NCBI GenBank assembly: GCA_011319805.1
Contig: SJRY01000111.1
Coordinates: 372,001-436,000, forward strand
Direction: 5' to 3'
Length of the DNA stretch: 64,000 nt
From: Macrocybe gigantea
Taxonomy: Eukaryota; Basidiomycota; Agaricomycetes; Agaricales; Callistosporiaceae
Shown: piece by piece, positions 57,630-64,000 of the stretch
Numbering within the stretch: position 1 is the stretch's first letter
How the letters are laid out: each line of letters starts with the position of its first letter
Translations under genes and position numbers: made by a program
Notes under the pieces: model-generated
The model's database searches: none
The model's input: the letters and a program-made list of their open reading frames with translations, nothing else
What the model was told of the DNA's origin: nothing

Positions 57630-58665
57630 TCAACAGTTGCAAGGCTCGTTCTGGCCCTGCGCTGTGGCTGGCTGCTTGTTCAAATCGACTCCTGATCTCG
57701 CACCGGACGGCGTCCGGCCACCTCCTGCACGGACAGCAGGTGCGGCTGTGAGTGGCAATTTCTTCGCTGTATATGGTGAATGATTGAGCCAGAGTGCCGA
57801 GTGATGATTTCAGACGGGGGAGTCACCGACCGATGGCAGTGAAGACTTCTGTAACACCTTCCCCTGTCTTTGCACTGGTCTCTGCCCACATGAGGCCTTC
57901 CTCCTCTGCGTACTTCTGGGCTTCTTCTTGACTGACTTGTCTGCGCGCCGATAGATCTGTCTTGTTGCCGCATAATGCGATCACTATTGAAGGATCAGCC
58001 TGTCGCTGGAGCTCCCTGATCCAGGTGCGGGCCTTTTCCAGGGAGGATGATTGCGTGATATCATAGACGACGACGGCGCAGTTGGCGTTCCGGTAGTACA
58101 TGGGGGCCTGTAAAGTACGGTTAATTTCTGAAAGGAAGAGCCTGCAGGCATGGACAATGAGATCTACGCACAAGGGACTGCCAGGTGAAGAGTCAGCCGG
58201 TGAAACATGGACGGTTGCAGTACTAGAAGAAACGTACTTTATATCGCTCTTGGCCAGCGGTGTCCCTAGGCAAGGATAGCTAGTTGGAGGACAATCAATG
58301 CGGACCGGAATGACGCACCATATCTCGAATTTGACCGTTGTTTGGTCGTCGAGGGTGACGGTCTGTGTCAAGAAGGCGGCTGGTGGGGCGAATGAGAGAC
58401 AGACAGGGTGCAGAGCTGAATTTGATGACGTACCGCCGATAGTGCTCTCCCGATAGTCATCGAACTGGTCCTTGACGAATCTCAACACGAGACTGGGGGG
58501 CAAAGTGTGAGCGCAGGAAAGCTGGCCACAACATGGCTGAGCTGGTACCTTGATTTGCCGACGGCAGATTCGCCTGTGAATAAGAAAGGTCAACTATTTG
58601 CGGCAAACGACAAGGGCTGAGAATGAACCGAGGAGAACGAGCTTGAACTGGTACTGCTTGGACAT
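57630..58665 (-). CDS. RAB5/Ypt51 small GTPase
   Basis: The ATG at 58665 gives [20 protein letters not shown] (P-loop GESAVGKS, split by an intron), [19 protein letters not shown] (switch I threonine), [28 protein letters not shown] (switch II), [36 protein letters not shown] (NKxD) and [20 protein letters not shown] (SAK). The C-terminal tail ends NEPCNC at TGA 57630-57632, a CXC double-geranylgeranylation signal. Effector-region sequence and YRESTIG...FLTQTV are typical of the Rab5 group that directs early endosome fusion and endocytosis. Seven introns, including a small exon with DTAGQERYK; all join in frame. Complete, about 205 residues. Confidence 0.92.
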
Positions 58666-59002
58666 TGGGAGGAGAGAAACAGCGCAGTCGGCAGGCAGCT
58701 GTTGGCGCGGGGTCTGGATCCCGTGCGGATGTTCCCGAAAAAGGCATTTTTTTTGACCTCGCCCTGTCTTCCTCTTGTCTCCAATCCATCATCAACTCTG
58801 CCAGCACTTGTCAGTCAGCCGCTTGCCATAGTCTCTGAGTGTTCAACGTCGGGCCCGCCTCCGTCCCCAGCGCTTCCTTGTCGCGGTCCACTTGCCGGCT
58901 CCCGTCTTGTCTCTGCCACGTCACTGTATAAGACTCTTTATTCGTACCATCGCTCGTCAGATCGTCCATTAAGCAGCTAAAACTCCCGAGAGAAAAGAGC
59001 GT
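58666..59002. other. Divergent promoter between RAB5 and the Mei2-like gene
   Basis: About 340 bp. No gene seen. Contains CT-rich stretches (58745-58800, 58855-58880) and a TATAAGA at 58927-58933 about 70 bp from the ATG at 59003, a possible TATA element for the plus gene. Confidence 0.4.
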
Positions 59003-61900
59003 ATGAATCGTCATCACCCATACGGCGGCAGTTTCGACCATCTTCCCGCCCGTCGAGGCGGTCCTCCTACCGGCCCAGGACCCGATCGCTCCCATCGTTA
59101 TCAGGATAGAGGTGGTGGCCCAATGCGTGGCAGGGGTTTTGGCCGCGGTCGTGGAGGCTACAGCGGTCATTTCGAGGGAAATATGACCAACGACTCTTAT
59201 GATCAAGGCCACTCGCAAAGCGACATGGGCGCGTACAATAGTTATGAAGCTCAAGCCGGTCCCAATACCTATTACCAAAACAGTTATGGTGATGCCCAGC
59301 CCCCGTCCTATCCAGCATCTATGTCGAACGGCTACAACCAGGGCTACGTGAAATATGAAGGTGCGCTTGAAACAATTGAGACTGAATACAACGATTCTCG
59401 AGAGCACAGGGAGGCTTTTCTGTATCAGCTTAAAAAATGCGAGTTAAGGCAGCCCACAATGTCGCAAAGCATCCATGTGTGCACGGGAGTCTGCTCCACC
59501 TGCTTGAGCTACACGTTTAGCGAGAGCCCTGTCCAATTCGCCAGTCTTCTATGCCCGCGCCGCAGCCGTTGGAATATATTTGAGAGCGCCTAAGCGATCA
59601 GAAATCACATTGCCTAATTCGCTGAGGATCCCCATACTTGCCGTGCTGCCGCAGCGAAGCCTCTGAAACTCTCCATGCTACGTCTACTTTGTTCAATTTT
59701 TCTCGCTTTTAGTTGCTGGGGTTTCTCACTTCGTTCCGTTCCTCCCGTGTTAGACGGCCCAGGTCAGATTTACGGAGAAGATGGTGGATTTTCTCGAGGT
59801 GGAGGGCCACGGCGGCCACAACGCAAGGAAAGAGATGATAAAGTCCACGACTCTATCATTGAGGAACGCATACAACGCGAGCGCCCGTGTCGCACGTTAT
59901 TCATTCGTAATATCAAGGCAAGTCAAATGCCTCGAGCCTTCTTTAGCTTGCATTGGGCAGGCTCCCTTACCTTACGTCTTGTCGATTGAATCAGCTGCTA
60001 ATGTCCATTGTTAGTATGAAACCAACAGCGATGATGTTCGGCGCCAATTTGAGGAACACGGCGAAATCAAAACCTTCTTCGATCTGATCTCCACCCGAGG
60101 CATGGTGTTTGTGACTTATGTGAGTTGATGGTGCAAGCCGCAATCTCATCAACGTTAGTGACGATGCCTACGCTCAGTATGACCTCCGGGCGGCGGAACG
60201 AGCTCGTGAACGATTGCAAGGCTCTGAGATAAGTGGTCGACCTGTAAGACTTCTTGTTTATAACATCGTAGCGCCCCATTGTTCACCGTTTTCGGTCAGA
60301 TTGATGTTCATTATTCTCTTCCACGTGATGACCATAACCGTGGTGACCGTGATCGAAACCAGGTGAGAAAAGTATGGGGCATAAATCGTCTTTCCGACCC
60401 TGAAAGATGCTTCCAGCAATTCCAGGGGACACTGCAAGTTACTCTCAGGAATTCTGTATCAGGGCAACCCATAGACGACAATGAAGTACGCAGAAAGTTC
60501 CAGCAATTTGGCGATGTCAAGTCTGTAAGGCCTGCTGGAGACCGCAATGAGTACGTTCTGCATAGTGTTGACCATGATTCCTTGAATATGGAGATGACTG
60601 TGACTACCTCAAGTTCTCGTTATGTTGAATTCTATGATACTCGAGCAAGTTGCTATTCTTTTCGCGGTGTGGCACCGGTCTAAGCATTTACATGATAACA
60701 GGCCTGCGATGAAGCATACGATCGTTTGCGCCATCAAGGCTTACAAGATGGCGTTATGGATATTGTTTTCGCCTGGGACGTAAATGATACTATTGAACAA
60801 GGACAACAGCAACCACGGTGAGATTCCCTGTCTTGAGGTGACGAAACTGCGCTGATGTCTTGATAGGACTCCCTCGCGGGACTGGGACGAAGGCTACCGA
60901 GCTCCTCGTGGCGGTCCTCGGGGTCGTATGCGTGGTGGCGGCCCAAGAGGTCGGGGTCGAGGTTATGATGACGATCATGACCGTCGCGAACACCATGGTC
61001 GATTTGAACGTGGACGAGGCCGCTATGATGGCGACTACGGCGGGCGGAGGGGAGGTGGGTACGGTGACCAATATGGTCGAGGTCGCGATGCTGGCTATGG
61101 AGCTGGAGCAGCACCGACCTATGATCAAGGCCCACCGCCGCCTCCTGCGGTGGATATGTAGCTCCTTCACATCAAGTCCCTTCACATCAAGTCCCGGTAG
61201 CGGGCGTGCCTGTGAGTAGCGTCATTTATTCACGGTGTGTGGTAAACTGAGCAGCGTGTGATATAGCCTTCAACAGACGACCGCCTTGAACAAGCGCGCA
61301 AGGTACAGCAGGTAAATCAACGTCCTTGATATCCACAAGCGATGGCTGCTGATCGTCGACTGTCTAGCTCTTGGCTGCTCTGAAGCAGCCCCAAACGGGT
61401 GCATCGCCTTCAGCGGCCCACCCCCAGTACCGCCGCCTACGGTGCCTGGAATGCCGCCACAAATGCAGCAACCTCCACCACCACCTGGAGCCCCTGGTGC
61501 ATATTATGGAACACCACAGAATCCACCAATGCCCCAACCACCATACCCAGGCGCGGTGCCTCCGCCCCCTAATTTGTATGCCGGCGTTCCTCCTCCTCAG
61601 GCAGGCACACACAGCCTGGTGCAGCTCCGCCACCAGCGGCACTGGGTGCTCTTCCACCCAATCTCTTAGCATTGCTACAATCGGCGCAGCAGCAACAGCG
61701 GCCACCGAGCGGACCGGGAGCAGGGCAGTATGGCATGCCTCCTACATCTATGCCGCCGCCACCACCTAGTAATGCTCCTTCTACGCCAAGCGCGCAGTAT
61801 CAGTCGCTGATGAACTATTTGGTATGCAATGTTTCTCTGCGAGATTATGATAAAATTTAAAATCAAAACGATCCAGTCACAGGGTTCTTCGAAGCAGTGA
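59003..61900 (+). CDS. Mei2-like RNA-binding protein with RGG and proline-rich regions
   Basis: The ATG at 59003 starts MNRHHPYGGSFDHLPARRGG with RGRGFGRGRGGYSG repeats. After a long intronic stretch, RIQRERPCRTLFIRNIK joins to YETNSDDVRRQFEEHGEIKT and MVFVTYYDLRAAERARERLQ (RRM1), then IDVHYSLPRDD, QGTLQVTLRNSVSGQP, DDNEVRRKFQQFGDVKSVRP and YVEFYDTRACDEAYDRLRHQ (RRM2). The pairing of RRM1, IDVHYSLPRDD linker and RRM2 is that of fission yeast Mei2 and plant AML proteins. An RGG-rich part (RGRMRGGGPRGRGRGYDD) and a proline-rich tail (MPPQMQQPPPPPGAPGAYYG) follow, ending YLSQGSSKQ at TGA 61898-61900. One-base breaks near 61423 (C run) and near 61604 lie in the tail. No third Mei2 C-terminal RRM is apparent. 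Likely a nuclear/cytoplasmic regulator of specific RNAs. Confidence 0.78.
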
Positions 61901-62106
61901 TTGGGATCATGTATTGGCTGGTGCTTCATGAAAACAAAATAAAAGACAAGGCGTCTATTGTCATTTTATATTTCATATTTTTTTTTGAAAGAGTCTATCT
62001 TTATACTCCTTATCGTTCAATGTTACATGATTTTCGGTTGAAGGAGTGTCTCGTGACCTTTGACTTGAAGGCCATCAGCAACATTCGTATCGATATCCCT
62101 GGACAC

Positions 62107-62717
62107 ATGCTTGTCCTATCTACTCTGCACAACTTGCTATCTCAAGTCTTGGCATTGCCCAACCTGCACACGGCCGCTCTTTTTACCCCTACGGGACAGC
62201 TGGTGTCTGCCTCTTCAGATCCGAAACGATCCAAGGACGATGTACGCGTCTTGATAGGATTGGCAGGGGAGGTATGGCAGGAAACAAAGGGGCATGACAT
62301 CGGAATGGTCGACAGCGAGGTGAGGATCTTTGACATGCCTTTTTTTTTCTTGAAAAGCCAACGAGTAAGCGCCTGACAGCTAGGTCGCGTGCTGGTCTTG
62401 CCTGTGGATGAAGAACCGCTCTGTCCGCCTGTTGAACAAGAAGACGGAGAGTCCCAGCCGCTCATGCTTCTTGCTCTGAACGCCACGTCTTCGGTCTCAT
62501 GGGAGGAGTTGCAGAACAAGGTCTGTTTTTTTTTTTCCGAACGCATCAGATAACACTGACGCGAGTACGTTTTCGATGACAACAGGGCAGAGTACTCGCC
62601 AGCCACCTGGCCAAGCCGCTGAGCAGATACCGAGAGTATCTTTCTGTCCCAAAGCCACCCACGCCTATCTCGGCGGCATCAGCGCTTCAGTCGCCGACTG
62701 GCCCACCTCGGGATTGA
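62107..62717 (+). CDS. Roadblock/LC7-domain protein, LAMTOR2-like
   Basis: The ATG at 62107 gives MLVLSTLHNLLSQVLALPNL, then LFTPTGQLVSASSDPKRSKD, VLIGLAGEVWQETKGHDIGM, DSELGRVLVLPVDEEPL and PLMLLALNATSSVSWEELQN, with GRVLASHLAKPLSRYREYL at the end. The strand/helix order and the final helix followed by LxxPLxxxxxYL fit a Roadblock domain such as LAMTOR2/p14. Such proteins form the scaffold that brings Rag GTPases and TORC1 to vacuole/lysosome membranes. Two introns: GTGAGG...GACAGCTAG joins DSE to LGRV, and GTCTGT...ACAACAG joins LQNK to GRVL. The stop is TGA 62715-62717. Assignment to LAMTOR2 rather than another roadblock protein is moderate. Confidence 0.55.
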
Positions 62718-63078
62718 TTCTCGACCTCTTGCCCTCACGATTTTTCTGTTTTTCCCTCTGCAAAAGATCCACCTAATACCTCCCCGCATATGCTTTTTTT
62801 TTTTTGGTTTTCGCGGTGGATTTGCTTTCGGTTTCGACAATCTTCGATTCCCCATCGTTGTTGATCTATGGCAGGCGTATTATTTATTGCAGCTAGAGTA
62901 GATGCCCTCGCAATTGTACAGTATCGCAAGCAGTGAATAGACCGAGTTTGAGAGTCGTGATGGAGTTGCGCGGGAAATGTCGCGTCATCACTTTGAATCC
63001 GCACCCGTCTCTTCAACCTTTTTGTCCCCTATCTCCCCTTCCTCCTCACTGACTTCCCCGCGTCATCCGTCGCAGACG
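62718..63078. other. Intergenic region before the COQ1-like gene
   Basis: No gene seen. It contains a run of about 14 T near 62793-62806 and CT-rich promoter-like sequence (63010-63060) before the ATG at 63079. Confidence 0.4.
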
Positions 63079-64000
63079 ATGCGACGCTGGGCAGCACTAT
63101 GCCCTCGCAAGCTCTTTTCGTCCAAAAGCCAGTCTTTGGCGCGCCAGAAACGCCGGTCGCAGAGTTTCCTCGCTCAGAAAATCCCTGACCAACCCAATAA
63201 GGCTGGCTCGTTCTCGATACCACGAGACCCGCTCCCAAAACAAAAGGCACTTGACCCGTTCTCCGTCGTCTCCTCCGAGCTCAGCACCATTCGAAAGGGG
63301 CTTGTTGGACTCCTCGGTTCCGCCAACCCAGGTCTGACCGAAGTCGCGGAGTATTATTTCATACACCCTTCGAAACAACTGCGGTCGCTGATCGTGCTGC
63401 TCTGTTCGCGCGCGACGAACGGCCTGGGCAGTGGCTGGGATCGAAAGCGGTGGGAGGCCGAGCGCGAGCTCGAGACGGGCCTTACGGAGGAGCTCGACCG
63501 ACCTCTACGGCTACAGGACGTCCTGAACAATTGGCATCCCAGTATGCCTAATGACACTGCTTCCTTTGAATCGGTTTTTGACTTGCGACCTCCTGGACAG
63601 TATACTCCGCCCTTTAATCCTCCCCCGCTCTTCTCAGGCAAGCCCTCGGCGTCGCGCGCCCCTGTTTCCCTCCTTCTCCCCACCCAGATTCGACTCGCGC
63701 AGATTTCGGAAATGATCCATATCGCGTCTCTCCTTCACGATAACGTCTTTGACCCATCGTCGTCTTCGTCCGACGCGACGCAGCACGGTTTCGGTAACAA
63801 ACTTTCCATCCTCGGGGGCGATTTTCTTCTTGGCCGTGCTAGCGCGGCGTTGTCTAGGCTCGGCGAGAACGAAGTCGTAGAACTTGTTGCGGGGGTGATC
63901 TCCAACCTCGTCGAAGGCGAGATACTCCGGATGAAGGACGTCAACGTGCCTGGGCTGTATGAGCACAAGGGACCGAGCACAATGCAGGAAGCGTGGAACT
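63079..64000 (+). CDS. COQ1-like polyprenyl diphosphate synthase, 5' part, unusual aspartate motif
   Basis: The ATG at 63079 gives MRRWAALCPRKLFSSKSQSL, a basic mitochondrial presequence; the frame is open to the window end, so the gene is cut. Seen: DPFSVVSSELSTIRKGLVGL, LTEVAEYYFIHPSKQLRSLI, RLAQISEMIHIASLLHDNVF, GFGNKLSILGGDFLLGRASA and VAGVISNLVEGEILRMKDV. These are the standard blocks of trans-prenyl diphosphate synthases that build the ubiquinone side chain. The first aspartate-rich motif, normally DDxxD followed by an arginine-rich loop, reads DNVFD and then a serine-rich DPSSSSSDATQH; the usual LRP just before is LRS. The second aspartate motif lies beyond the window. The protein could be a catalytically weak or D-less subunit rather than Coq1 itself. 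Confidence 0.75.
   Translation, partial: MRRWAALCPRKLFSSKSQSLARQKRRSQSFLAQKIPDQPNKAGSFSIPRDPLPKQKALDPFSVVSSELSTIRKGLVGLLGSANPGLTEVAEYYFIHPSKQLRSLIVLLCSRATNGLGSGWDRKRWEAERELETGLTEELDRPLRLQDVLNNWHPSMPNDTASFESVFDLRPPGQYTPPFNPPPLFSGKPSASRAPVSLLLPTQIRLAQISEMIHIASLLHDNVFDPSSSSSDATQHGFGNKLSILGGDFLLGRASAALSRLGENEVVELVAGVISNLVEGEILRMKDVNVPGLYEHKGPSTMQEAWN

Noticed and set aside
1..64000. CRISPR arrays, tRNA or rRNA genes, intact transposons
   Set aside because: No direct-repeat array, no cloverleaf with a T-loop GTTCGA box in the right context, no rRNA-like stretch and no transposase or reverse-transcriptase motif was recognised.

Overview
The window is nuclear DNA of a filamentous basidiomycete, most likely a mushroom-forming Agaricomycete. 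The evidence is dense gene packing on both strands, many 48-60 bp introns with GT...AG (rarely GC...AG) ends in almost every gene, and protein families with fungal signatures: SHO1, basidiomycete F-box/LRR proteins, fungal pseudokinases, PhzF-like and LaeA-like methyltransferase families. No prokaryotic, organellar, rRNA, tRNA, CRISPR or intact transposon feature was seen. Open reading frames were joined by eye across predicted introns, so exon borders are reasoned rather than transcript-supported.

Layout. 0-10 kb: 3' end of a TBL1/SIF2 WD40 gene, a mitochondrial TMBIM5/GHITM protein, SLY1 (minus), a small MGC-lipidated protein and a CSC1/OSCA-like channel. 10-23 kb: a small unknown gene, a secreted acid sphingomyelinase, an F-box protein, FHIT hydrolase (minus) head-to-head with an FAD monooxygenase, a pseudokinase-like protein (minus), a PhzF-like protein (minus) and a second F-box/LRR gene (minus). 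23-32 kb: WBP11 splicing factor (minus) divergent from an RNF10-type RING protein, the SHO1 osmosensor (minus), a GNAT acetyltransferase (minus) and a rhodopsin-like membrane protein (minus). 32-39 kb: two complete eEF2 genes in direct tandem. 39-50 kb: an RRM-like protein, an unknown low-complexity protein, a homeodomain-like protein (minus) and the SKI2 exosome helicase (minus). 50-64 kb: a SAM methyltransferase (minus), IST1 (minus), an SH3-RasGEF (Cdc25 type), RAB5 (minus), a Mei2-like RNA-binding protein, a roadblock-domain protein and the 5' part of a COQ1-like polyprenyl diphosphate synthase.

Most genes are housekeeping: secretory and endosomal traffic (SLY1, RAB5, IST1), RNA metabolism and translation (WBP11, SKI2, Mei2-like, eEF2), and signalling (SHO1, RasGEF, roadblock). 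I see no gene cluster acting as one pathway.

Two things stand out. First, the eEF2 tandem: the copies differ mostly at synonymous sites but differ in intron content and donor type. Second, about fifteen one-base frame breaks in otherwise conserved genes. Most sit where one extra base of a short homopolymer would restore the frame, and both eEF2 copies are hit. This looks like an under-polished long-read assembly rather than fifteen pseudogenes.
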